Of a DNA stretch of 18,269 bases, positions 1 to 7,411 are shown in pieces. A program made the translations under genes and the position numbers. The DNA is from Congregibacter sp. GTDB lineage: Bacteria; Pseudomonadota; Gammaproteobacteria; Pseudomonadales; Halieaceae. How positions within the stretch are numbered: position 1 is the first letter of the stretch; each line of letters starts with the position of its first letter. Under the pieces are notes generated by a model. It searched no databases. It saw nothing but the letters and a program-made list of their open reading frames with translations, and was not told the DNA's origin. The stretch is taken from assembly GCA_013911345.1 (NCBI GenBank), contig JACETJ010000012.1, forward strand, positions 1 to 18,269, given 5' to 3'.

Positions 1-788
1 AGCGCGGTCAGCGCGAAAATCGTCAGCACCCGCCGCTCGGCACTCCGCCAGGGCCCCACTGCAGGCAGTGAAATGCCAATTTCGCGGGGCAAAGCACGCG
101 TGACCCACCACCAAGCTAAGGGCAACAGCACCGCGACCACCGGCACACCCCAGGACATCCACTGACCGAAGCTGACCACCTGCCCAGTATTCTCTTGATA
201 AACCTGCATGAAAATCAGGTTGGGCGGGGTGCCGATCGGCGTCCCGAGCCCGCCAATGCTGCAGGACCAGGCCAGACCCAGTAATAGCGGCGCGGCCAAT
301 TGCCCGCGGTCGGAGCAAGAAGCCAGCACCGCCAGCGCGACGGGCATCAGCATGAGCGCCGATGCGGTATTGGAAATCCACATGCTCAGCAGTGCTCCCG
401 CCAACATAAACCCCAGCACTAGCCGGTGCGGTCGCTGACCACCGACCAGGTTCACCACGGTCAGCGCCACCCGATGATGCGCCCCCGTGCTTTCCATGCC
501 CCGGGACAGGAGAAAACCGCCCATCAGCAGGATAATCAGCGGCGACCCGACTGAGGCGCCTACCTGCTCTGCAGTCAATACGCCGGTGACAGGGAAGACG
601 GCCATGGGCAGAAGGGATGTCACAGGTATGGGAATAGGCTCGAAGATCCACCAGGCCATGCACAACCAGGCGACCACCGCGGTAATCGTAATCGCGGACG
701 GCTGCCCCGCTGACTGTAGCCACCATGCCAGGACCACTGCGGTGATCAGGCCAGGCCATATGGTTTTTCTGGGGTCCAGATAGGTCAT
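1..788 (-). CDS. SLC13/DASS-family anion transporter, N-terminal part (runs off the window)
   Basis: This is an inner-membrane secondary transporter. The SLC13/DASS family takes up sulfate, dicarboxylates or similar anions, usually with sodium; the substrate cannot be told here. About 262 residues are visible before the left edge, with no stop. The translation is strongly hydrophobic, with several membrane segments. It carries the two family hallmarks: an SNTA motif (WISNTASA, near residue 140) and a GTPIGTPPN motif (near residue 185), which form the Na+/substrate site in this family. The ATG at 788 is preferred because AGGAG (802-798) sits 9 nt upstream. An in-frame ATG at 797 directly abuts that AGGAG and is a poorer start. 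The gene is divergent from moaA, with only about 53 bp between them. The family is confident; the substrate is unknown. Confidence 0.85.
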   Translation of the reverse strand, partial: MTYLDPRKTIWPGLITAVVLAWWLQSAGQPSAITITAVVAWLCMAWWIFEPIPIPVTSLLPMAVFPVTGVLTAEQVGASVGSPLIILLMGGFLLSRGMESTGAHHRVALTVVNLVGGQRPHRLVLGFMLAGALLSMWISNTASALMLMPVALAVLASCSDRGQLAAPLLLGLAWSCSIGGLGTPIGTPPNLIFMQVYQENTGQVVSFGQWMSWGVPVVAVLLPLAWWWVTRALPREIGISLPAVGPWRSAERRVLTIFALTA

Positions 789-841
789 ACTATTCATCTC
801 CTGTATGCTCCCGAACTCGCGCCCGTGTGTAAACTCCCTTG

Positions 842-1846
842 ATGCCCCTTGATGCCCCGACACAGCTGATTGATCGTTTCGATCGCAGGATTTCGTACCT
901 CCGTCTGTCCGTGACAGACCGCTGTGATTTTCGATGCCAATACTGCATGGCAGAGACCATGCAATTTCTACCTCGGTCGGAGGTGCTGACCATCGAGGAA
1001 CTGCTCAGGACCGCTCGGCTGTTCACTGAGTTGGGGGTGCGTAAAATCCGTGTTACCGGCGGTGAACCGCTGATTCGCCGCGGCGTCAGCGAGCTGTTTG
1101 AGGGCCTCGGCTCCTTGGCGGGTCTGGATACGCTGGCGCTGACCACCAATGGCAGCCATTTGGCCGATTCCGGGCACGCCCTTCGCAACGCCGGCGTGAA
1201 CTCCGTCAACATCAGTCTCGACAGCTTGCAGTCGGATCGCTTCAAGACTATCACCCGCATCGGTGATCTCGACACCGTGTTAAGGGGCGTAGACCGTGCA
1301 ATCGAATGCGGATTTGAGCGTATTCGGCTGAACGCCGTGATCCTCGACGGCCTCAATCGCGACGAAGTGGTGCCATTAACCCAGTACGCGCTGGACAAAA
1401 ACATTCATATTGCTTTCATCGAGGAAATGCCCCTCGGCCAGGTCAATGTTGGCGGCAAACCGCTGGCTTATGTGTCCTCCGACGCGCTACAGAAAGAGCT
1501 GGCGGAGCATTTTTCGCTGTTACCGATGACCGCATCGGATACCGCGGGACCCGCTCGGGACTTCCTGATCGCCGGGTCGCAGACACAGGTGGGCTTTATT
1601 TCACCGCATAGTCATAACTTCTGCGCACAATGCAACCGACTCAGAATTAGTGCCGAGGGCCGTCTCCTGATGTGCCTGGGTAACGAGGAATCCATCGATC
1701 TCAGAGAACTGCTCCGTGCAGGCAGCACTGACCAAGAGATCAAAACCACTATTATTGACAGTCTCAGCATCAAGCCAGAACGCCATGTCTTCGACCAGCC
1801 GGAGGAACCGCAAATCGTTCGCTTTATGAACGCGACCGGCGGTTAG
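842..1846 (+). CDS. moaA: GTP 3',8-cyclase MoaA (molybdenum cofactor biosynthesis)
   Basis: This cytoplasmic radical-SAM enzyme performs the first step of molybdopterin synthesis, converting GTP to 3',8-cyclo-7,8-dihydro-GTP for MoaC. From the ATG it is 334 residues, normal for the family. The N-terminal radical-SAM cluster motif CxxxCxxC is at C28, C32 and C35. The second 4Fe-4S cluster motif, C-x2-C-x13-C, is at C261, C264 and C278 and encloses the NRLR segment that contacts GTP in this family. The protein ends in Gly-Gly, the C-terminal tail needed for activity in characterised MoaA. An in-frame TTG at 839 is an alternative start, and neither start has a clear Shine-Dalgarno. No moaB, moaC, moaD, moaE or moeA lies nearby, so the rest of the pathway must be elsewhere. 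A MoxR-type gene follows 41 bp downstream on the same strand. Confidence 0.96.
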   Translation: MPLDAPTQLIDRFDRRISYLRLSVTDRCDFRCQYCMAETMQFLPRSEVLTIEELLRTARLFTELGVRKIRVTGGEPLIRRGVSELFEGLGSLAGLDTLALTTNGSHLADSGHALRNAGVNSVNISLDSLQSDRFKTITRIGDLDTVLRGVDRAIECGFERIRLNAVILDGLNRDEVVPLTQYALDKNIHIAFIEEMPLGQVNVGGKPLAYVSSDALQKELAEHFSLLPMTASDTAGPARDFLIAGSQTQVGFISPHSHNFCAQCNRLRISAEGRLLMCLGNEESIDLRELLRAGSTDQEIKTTIIDSLSIKPERHVFDQPEEPQIVRFMNATGG

Positions 1847-1887
1847 GTGCTGGATACAATCCCTTTAAACCAAATCGAGAAAATCCC

Positions 1888-2826
1888 TTGTCCGATACCC
1901 ACTACCCCGCCCTAGGCGATATCGATGCGATCCAGCAGGCTTTCGAGTCTGCTGGGTATATCTGCACGACGCGCATCGCCACCGTTGTTCGGCTGGCCGC
2001 CGCGCTCGAGAAACCCGTGTTGATCGAGGGCCCACCCGGCGTGGGGAAAACCGAGTTGGCCAAGACCTGTGCGATGGTCGTTGATCGCCCGCTGGTGCGG
2101 CTACAGTGCTACGAGGGGCTGGACGAGAGCAAAGCACTCTACGAGTGGAAATACGGCAAACAGCTACTGTATACCCAACTGTTGAAAGAGCAGCTGGGGG
2201 ATGTCATGGATGGCGCCAAAGGGCTCACCGAATCCATGGAGCGGCTACATCAGTTTGGCGATGTTTTCTATTCCGAAGCGTTTTTGGAATCCCGCCCGCT
2301 GTTGAAAGCGATGGAAGAAGAACACGGCGGCGTTTTGCTCATTGATGAAATCGATAAAGCCGACTTTGAGTTCGAATCACTGCTGCTAGAAGTATTGTCA
2401 GATTTTCAGGTCTCCATACCCGAGCTAGGCACCATTCAGGCGCATTCCAAACCCCTGGTTTTCCTGACCAGCAACGATACGCGCGACCTGTCCGATGCGC
2501 TGAAGCGGCGATGCCTGCATCTCCACATCCCTTTCCCTTCTGTCGAGCTGGAGGCGCGAATTGTGGCCAGCCGAGTACCGGACCTCGCACAATCCATGAC
2601 CGATCAACTGGTGCGTTTTGTTCATGCCATTCGCTCCTTAGATCTGAAAAAAGCGCCGGCCATCTCGGAGACCGTGGATTGGGCCAAAAGTCTGGTGTTG
2701 TTGCACGCTACAGATTTGGATGGTTCGCTCGTTCAGGACACCCTCAACGTGCTGCTCAAATATGAAGAGGACATTCAGATCGCTGAGGGACAGTTACCCA
2801 AGCTGATGGCTGCCGCCACAGGCTAA
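1888..2826 (+). CDS. MoxR-family AAA+ ATPase (CoxD-like)
   Basis: This is a MoxR-type AAA+ ATPase of 312 residues. Such ATPases work with a VWA-domain partner as chaperones that insert metals or activate enzyme complexes; CoxD of CO dehydrogenase is the nearest functional parallel I can name. Visible motifs are Walker A GPPGVGKT (48-55), Walker B VLLIDEID (149-156), a sensor-1 segment LVFLTSND and an arginine-rich KRRC segment after it. The start is inferred to be TTG at 1888 (MSDTHYP). No ATG or GTG in this frame lies between the moaA stop and this point, and only a weak GAGA purine stretch precedes it. The gene sits between moaA and the VWA gene, 5 nt from the latter, so the MoxR/VWA pair is surely co-transcribed. 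The family is certain; the client enzyme is inferred. Confidence 0.9.
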   Translation: MSDTHYPALGDIDAIQQAFESAGYICTTRIATVVRLAAALEKPVLIEGPPGVGKTELAKTCAMVVDRPLVRLQCYEGLDESKALYEWKYGKQLLYTQLLKEQLGDVMDGAKGLTESMERLHQFGDVFYSEAFLESRPLLKAMEEEHGGVLLIDEIDKADFEFESLLLEVLSDFQVSIPELGTIQAHSKPLVFLTSNDTRDLSDALKRRCLHLHIPFPSVELEARIVASRVPDLAQSMTDQLVRFVHAIRSLDLKKAPAISETVDWAKSLVLLHATDLDGSLVQDTLNVLLKYEEDIQIAEGQLPKLMAAATG

Positions 2827-2831
2827 CCTCG

Positions 2832-4256
2832 TTGTCAGTTGACTCTCGGCATACGGCACGTGCAGCGACCAGCAGTGATCAACTGCTGGCGTTTGTGCAA
2901 TACCTGCGGGGGAAACAAATACCGGTGTCCCCTGCCGACACCCTCGATGCCATTGAGGTCGCTGAACTGGTGGGGTACCAGGACCGCGCCCTGCTCAAAA
3001 ACGGCCTCGCGGCTGCATTGGCAAAATCTCGACATGAGTTGAGCGTATTCGAGGCAGCCTTCGAAGATTATTTTCAGCCCATCCCCGAGCGTCCGCCAGC
3101 GGGTGGCCAGTCCGATGTCGAGCCAGACGGGTCACCGACACACACGCCTGAACAGGCGGCCCATATCGACCCGGAAGCTCAGGGCGAGGATCCGCTGGAG
3201 GGACTGCGTGGCAATTCACTCTTTGATGCACTCGAGTCGCGGGACGAAAGTGCACTGTCCGTCGCGATCGAAACAGCCGCAGCAGACGCCAAGGTCGAGG
3301 AGATTTCGCTGTTTACCCAACGGGGCCAGTACGTGCGCAAAATACTGGACGCGCTGGGTGACGAAGCACTGCGCGAGGCGGCTATCGAATTCGAACAAAG
3401 CGAGCCTGCTGCATTTGAAGCAGTTCAGGCGCTGAGAGAGCAACTCCGTGAACGGGTGCGTGATCGCGTGGAGCGCGCCTATTTGATTCATGCGAGCGCG
3501 GCGACCGAGGATCTGCTGGACGAGTCCCTGTCGAAACTGAAGCTCGGCAACGTAGATCACAGCCAGATGGCCCGGCTCAAACGACTGATGGACCGCATGG
3601 CCCGTAAACTCGCAGCGCGCCACGGCCGTCGGAGACGACGCTATCGTCGAGGCAAACTCCACGTTGGGGAGACCGTGCGGCGCGCGATTCCCACCGACGG
3701 CATCCCTTTTCATCCGCGCTGGCGCAAAATCGAGCGAAAGCGTCCCCAGATCATGGCGATCTGTGACGTCAGTGGTTCAGTGGCGGCTTACGCCAAGTTC
3801 TTGCTGATGTTTCTCTATGCCCTGCAAGACGTCCTCCCGCGCACCCGAAGCTTTGCTTTCTCGGCAGCCCTCGGTGAAGTCAGCGAGCTGTTCGCCAAGC
3901 TGCCTGTCGAGGAGGCGATCGAACGGGTGAATCTCAAATACGGAGGTGCAACCGATTATGGCCGGGCGCTGCAGGATTTTTCCGAGCTAGCACTTGCTGA
4001 GGTGAACAGCGCGACCACAGTGATTGTATTGGGTGACGCGCGAAACAATCAGGCCGATCCGAGACTGGACCTCTTGGGAGAGATCAAAGCGCGAGCCAGG
4101 CAGCTGATCTGGTTAAACCCGGAATCCACGCGATTGTGGGGCACGGGTGATTCGGAAATGTTACTGGTGAAAAGACACTGTCACTTGGCTAAAGAGTGTA
4201 ATAATCTCAACCAGTTGGAGCGCATTATCGACAAATTACTGTCAGATAAGCGTTGA
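2832..4256 (+). CDS. VWA-domain protein, CoxE-like (partner of the MoxR ATPase)
   Basis: This 474-residue protein is predicted to be cytoplasmic and to pair with the upstream AAA+ ATPase. The N-terminal 80 residues are helical. Residues 82-125 are a Pro/Asp/Glu-rich linker, followed by a charged helical region. An Arg-rich patch (R266-R270, R272, R273) precedes the VWA domain, as in CoxE-type proteins. The metal-ion-dependent adhesion site is intact: D312-x-S314-x-S316, then T374 (GGATDYG), then D402 (LGDARNN). The start is TTG at 2832, 5 nt after the ATPase stop. No Shine-Dalgarno is obvious, which suggests translational coupling. A later start would cut into the conserved N-terminal helix. 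The role as a metalloenzyme maturation factor is drawn from the family; the client is unknown. Confidence 0.88.
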   Translation: MSVDSRHTARAATSSDQLLAFVQYLRGKQIPVSPADTLDAIEVAELVGYQDRALLKNGLAAALAKSRHELSVFEAAFEDYFQPIPERPPAGGQSDVEPDGSPTHTPEQAAHIDPEAQGEDPLEGLRGNSLFDALESRDESALSVAIETAAADAKVEEISLFTQRGQYVRKILDALGDEALREAAIEFEQSEPAAFEAVQALREQLRERVRDRVERAYLIHASAATEDLLDESLSKLKLGNVDHSQMARLKRLMDRMARKLAARHGRRRRRYRRGKLHVGETVRRAIPTDGIPFHPRWRKIERKRPQIMAICDVSGSVAAYAKFLLMFLYALQDVLPRTRSFAFSAALGEVSELFAKLPVEEAIERVNLKYGGATDYGRALQDFSELALAEVNSATTVIVLGDARNNQADPRLDLLGEIKARARQLIWLNPESTRLWGTGDSEMLLVKRHCHLAKECNNLNQLERIIDKLLSDKR

Positions 4257-4349
4257 ACAGCTGACTGCTATTGGTACCCAACGGCCCTAACGGGTGGGTA
4301 GTAGTGTTCGCCACCGCGAGCATCAGCTAGCGCGTACAGGAGTCAAGCC

Positions 4350-6134
4350 ATGGAAGATGACCGCCTGCCACTGACCCGCTCATTAGAGGTGGAGGTCCGC
4401 ACCGGCTTTGCCCTGCCCTCTCAAACAGAAGGATTAACCGGCGAGGCGCTAGTAGCTGCGCTATCGAAACTATCGCTGCCACAGAATCAAGCGTTGCGCA
4501 CTGCGCTGGCAGCGGGGGGAGATGAGCTCATCGCCTCTGAGCCTGCCGCAGTGTTGGACTGGATCGATTCGGTTTTCGCGCGCTGGCACGCACACTACTC
4601 TCTCGACCCAGAGCTGGAGCACCTGCTGCTTGCCGCGAAGCCACTCGCCGCAGCCTTCGCCTGCTCAGAAGATCGATTTTTTACGCCCGGCGCCCACGCC
4701 CTGCATCGCCTGCTCGACACTCTGTATGAAGGCTTCGCGGGATGGTCCTCGGATCTGGGCAAAACTGCGCGACCTGCGGTGGATGCCGTCAGCGAAGTGA
4801 TACAACGATGCCTGCAGGATTTCCCTAGCGAGCCTGCAGTTGATCACACCCTGCATCTGCTAGAGCAGAAGATCAGTGGCTATTCCGGGCAACTTGAGCG
4901 TCTTGACTCAGGTCTGATCGAGCGCGAGGCCACTTCGATGGCTAGTGCCGTCGCCAGACGAACGGTGGGTGATCAGCTAAGTCAAAGACTTGGGAGCTCC
5001 ACGTTTCCCGCAAAACTATCGGATTTTCTGGGCGGGGATTGGTTCGAAGCAGGTGTCGCACTGGTAAAGAACCTCGGCACGGATGGAGCTGTCTGGCAAC
5101 AGTATTGCTCGACGACCGAGCTCTTTATCGATCTATTTGGCCAGAGCGACTCGGCGCGTTCTGAAACCAATGGCGGAGCAAACGCCAATGAATTGCCCCA
5201 GCAGGTCCGCGACGTATTGGAACAGGTCGGTCTGTCCAACGAGCGAGCGCAGAACGCTGGCGACATGCTCGATTACCTGCGGCTTCGACACGCCTCGAAA
5301 CAGGAGCCCAGCAGCACGCTCTCCCCGGTCGTGCTCGACGGAAAATCGACCGCTGACTGGTTGCAGAGCTCGACCACTTCACTCGAGAGTTCCGGCATTG
5401 AGCGTGGGCAGTGGTACCGCATTCATCAAACCGATGGTGTTCGGCGACTTCGCCTGTCGGGAGCGTTTGGCCACAATAGCCATTTGGTATTTATGGATTT
5501 CGCGGGCGCCCGAGCGTTGAGGCTCAGTGCCGACGAATTTGCGAATCTCCTGCGTTCGGGAGAGGCGATCAGGCTCGACACACAACAGACCTTCTCTCGG
5601 GCGCTGGTTGAGGCGGCCATGGAAAAAACCAAGTGGCTCGCACAACAACAGGCTGCCCAAGCCGAAGCCCGTGCAAAGCAGTCCCAGATTGCAGAAAAGG
5701 AATCAGCGGAACTGGCCAGCGAACGTGAAATTGCCGCGCAACAACTGCGCGAAGCCGAACAGCGGGCTCGTCAGCAAACCGACGCATTACCCATCAGTCA
5801 GTCTGAAGACAGCGACCGCGCGCTCAGCGCTGAACAGCCGTTTGATACCAATACGGTGCTGCAACTGCAGATCCCCATTGGCACCTGGCTTGGCTTCCAC
5901 GATCGCGAACCGCCGATTATGGCGAGAGTGGCGGTAAGAGATCTCGATAAGGATAGCTATATCTTCACTAACCGAGAGGGCATCAAGCTCAGAGAGCTCA
6001 CTGTTCCGCAGTTAGTGACACTGATCGAGCGCGATATGGTGGATATTCTGGAACGGAAAACCAGCTTTCGCGATACGCTTGCAGGCAATGCCGGCCAGGA
6101 CAGGCTCAGTCAGTTTCAGACAGGGCTCGCCTAA
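4350..6134 (+). CDS. DUF1631-family protein with two tandem PilZ-like modules
   Basis: This 594-residue protein of unknown function resembles the DUF1631 family of gammaproteobacteria, whose usual members I recall as somewhat longer. The ATG is supported by AGGAG at 4338-4342, 7 nt upstream. Residues 1-345 are mostly helical with no catalytic motif I recognise. A module at about 350-422 begins G353-x-W355-x3-H359. A charged Ala/Gln/Glu-rich segment, probably a coiled coil, spans about 425-480. A second module at about 508-582 begins G511-x-W513-x3-H517. The two modules align without gaps (see findings). Neither shows the RxxxR and D/NxSxxG pair that binds cyclic-di-GMP in true PilZ domains. 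There is no signal peptide or membrane helix. The gene follows the VWA gene after 93 bp and has its own ribosome site. It converges on pilU with overlapping stops. Function cannot be assigned. Confidence 0.8.
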   Translation: MEDDRLPLTRSLEVEVRTGFALPSQTEGLTGEALVAALSKLSLPQNQALRTALAAGGDELIASEPAAVLDWIDSVFARWHAHYSLDPELEHLLLAAKPLAAAFACSEDRFFTPGAHALHRLLDTLYEGFAGWSSDLGKTARPAVDAVSEVIQRCLQDFPSEPAVDHTLHLLEQKISGYSGQLERLDSGLIEREATSMASAVARRTVGDQLSQRLGSSTFPAKLSDFLGGDWFEAGVALVKNLGTDGAVWQQYCSTTELFIDLFGQSDSARSETNGGANANELPQQVRDVLEQVGLSNERAQNAGDMLDYLRLRHASKQEPSSTLSPVVLDGKSTADWLQSSTTSLESSGIERGQWYRIHQTDGVRRLRLSGAFGHNSHLVFMDFAGARALRLSADEFANLLRSGEAIRLDTQQTFSRALVEAAMEKTKWLAQQQAAQAEARAKQSQIAEKESAELASEREIAAQQLREAEQRARQQTDALPISQSEDSDRALSAEQPFDTNTVLQLQIPIGTWLGFHDREPPIMARVAVRDLDKDSYIFTNREGIKLRELTVPQLVTLIERDMVDILERKTSFRDTLAGNAGQDRLSQFQTGLA

Positions 6135-7243
6135 GTCTGCGTCTCCTCGAGACTGAAACTGGTTTTCTCTTCGTCGGACTCCTGATCTCCGGCTAACTTC
6201 AAACGCAGGCGCAGGTTGTTCTCCGAATCGGCATTACGCAGCGCCTCCTGCTCGGAAATCTCACCGGACTGACATAAGTCAAACAACGCCATGTCGAAGG
6301 TCTTCATACCGCGATCTTTGGACTTCTCCATGATTTCTTTAAGACCGCCAATATCGCCGCGCAAAATCAACTCCTTCACCGTCGGCGAACCCAACATCAC
6401 TTCGACTGCCGCGCTGCGGCCACCTTCTGTATTAGGGATGAGCCGCTGGGACACAAAAGCCTGCAGGTTGAGGGACAGGTCCATCAACAACTGTTGTCGC
6501 TTTTCCTCGGGAAAGAAGTTGATAATCCGATCGAGGGCCTGATTGGCGTTGTTCGCGTGCAGCGTCGAGATACACAAGTGTCCGGTCTCCGCAAAGGAGA
6601 TAGCGTGCTCCATTGTTTCGCGGTCGCGAATCTCGCCGATCAGGATGACGTCGGGGGCCTGACGCAGCGTGTTCTTTAGCGCGTTGTGCCAATTGCGGGT
6701 ATCTACCCCCACCTCGCGCTGGTTCACGATGGACTTTTTATGCCGGTGCACAAACTCGACCGGGTCCTCGATCGTCACAATGTGTCCACTGGTATGGCTG
6801 TTGCGATAATCGATCATGGCAGCCAAGGACGTGGACTTGCCTGAGCCCGTGGCACCGACGAACAGAATCAGGCCGCGCTTCCGCATGATGAGCTCGGTCA
6901 AGATTTCGGGTAGACCGAGATCGTGCCATTGCGGGATGTCCATGACGATGAAGCGGGCAACAATGCTGACTTCGTTACGCTGACGAAAGACGTTGACTCT
7001 GAAACGTCCCACGCTGGGAAGAGACACGGCCAAATTCATCTCCAAATCGCGTGCGAAATCCTCTCGCTGGGTGTCATCCATCAACTCATTGGCTATCTCG
7101 GCCACCTCACCAGGCCCAAGAATATCGGATGAGATGGTCTTTAGCTCGCCTTCAAACTTGGCGCACGGCGGCGCGCCTGTAGCGAGATATAGATCAGACC
7201 CCTTGCGCTCGGCCAGCACCTTAAGCCATTGATGTATTCGCAT
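6131..7243 (-). CDS. pilU: Type IV pilus retraction ATPase PilU
   Basis: This is a hexameric cytoplasmic ATPase of the PilT/PilU family that helps PilT depolymerise type IV pili. It is 370 residues from the ATG at 7243. Motifs in order are Walker A GATGSGKS (130-137), Asp box IEDPVEF (158-164), Walker B VILIGEIRD with catalytic E204, and His box around HLCISTLHANN (222-232). The C-terminal tail is acidic and extends past the usual PilT end, which together with length favours PilU over PilT. A GTG at 7252 is in frame, but AAGGAG (7260-7255) lies only 2 nt before it; the same site is 11 nt from the ATG, so the ATG is preferred. No pilT is adjacent, although the two genes often sit together in related bacteria. 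Its TAG stop overlaps the TAA of the DUF1631 gene. The PilT/PilU family is certain; PilU itself is likely. Confidence 0.9.
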   Translation of the reverse strand: MRIHQWLKVLAERKGSDLYLATGAPPCAKFEGELKTISSDILGPGEVAEIANELMDDTQREDFARDLEMNLAVSLPSVGRFRVNVFRQRNEVSIVARFIVMDIPQWHDLGLPEILTELIMRKRGLILFVGATGSGKSTSLAAMIDYRNSHTSGHIVTIEDPVEFVHRHKKSIVNQREVGVDTRNWHNALKNTLRQAPDVILIGEIRDRETMEHAISFAETGHLCISTLHANNANQALDRIINFFPEEKRQQLLMDLSLNLQAFVSQRLIPNTEGGRSAAVEVMLGSPTVKELILRGDIGGLKEIMEKSKDRGMKTFDMALFDLCQSGEISEQEALRNADSENNLRLRLKLAGDQESDEEKTSFSLEETQT

Positions 7244-7275
7244 GACTGTCACATCTCCTTGTGTTCACATCCCAA

Positions 7276-7306
7276 GCTTTCGGTCACTGCGAAAGCCGTG
7301 CTTTTT
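7276..7306. repeat. Perfect 7-bp inverted repeat with following T-tract in the pilU-gshA divergent region
   Basis: GCTTTCG (7276-7282), a 7-nt spacer, and CGAAAGC (7290-7296) form a perfect inverted repeat, with TTTTT at 7302-7306. It lies between two divergent genes, so an ordinary terminator makes little sense. An operator for a dimeric regulator, or part of a leader, is possible. The structure is visible; the function is unknown. Confidence 0.4.
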
Positions 7307-7311
7307 CCCTA

Positions 7312-7334
7312 TACGGTGCGCTCCTTGCGCCGTA
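7312..7334. repeat. Bulged hairpin in the gshA upstream region
   Basis: TACG(GT)GCGC at 7312-7321 can pair with GCGCCGTA at 7327-7334 across a 5-nt loop, giving 8 pairs with a 2-nt bulge. It lies 77 bp before the preferred gshA start and could be in its 5' leader if transcription starts upstream. No T-tract follows, so it is not an intrinsic terminator. Its role is unknown. Confidence 0.3.
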
Positions 7335-7411
7335 CACTCCGCACCAATTTAACCCCTGACGGTCGCTAAAGCCCAGCGCGATTGCCGTCAATTCCTCACA
7401 TAGGAGCCACC

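Noticed and set aside
208..783. Two plus-strand open frames of 76 and 98 codons at the left edge
   Set aside because: The minus strand here encodes a continuous SLC13-type transporter with its SNTA and GTPPN motifs. The plus-strand frames are shadows.
790..1404. A 204-codon open frame on the minus strand opposite moaA
   Set aside because: It is antisense to an unmistakable moaA with both cluster motifs. Its translation is Ser/Arg-rich with no recognisable domain, as expected of a shadow frame in GC-rich DNA.
4275..4300. TACCCA / TGGGTA inverted repeat between the VWA and DUF1631 genes
   Set aside because: Only six outer pairs with an imperfect interior, and no T-tract follows. It is too weak to call a terminator, though it is the only structure seen in this 93-bp gap.
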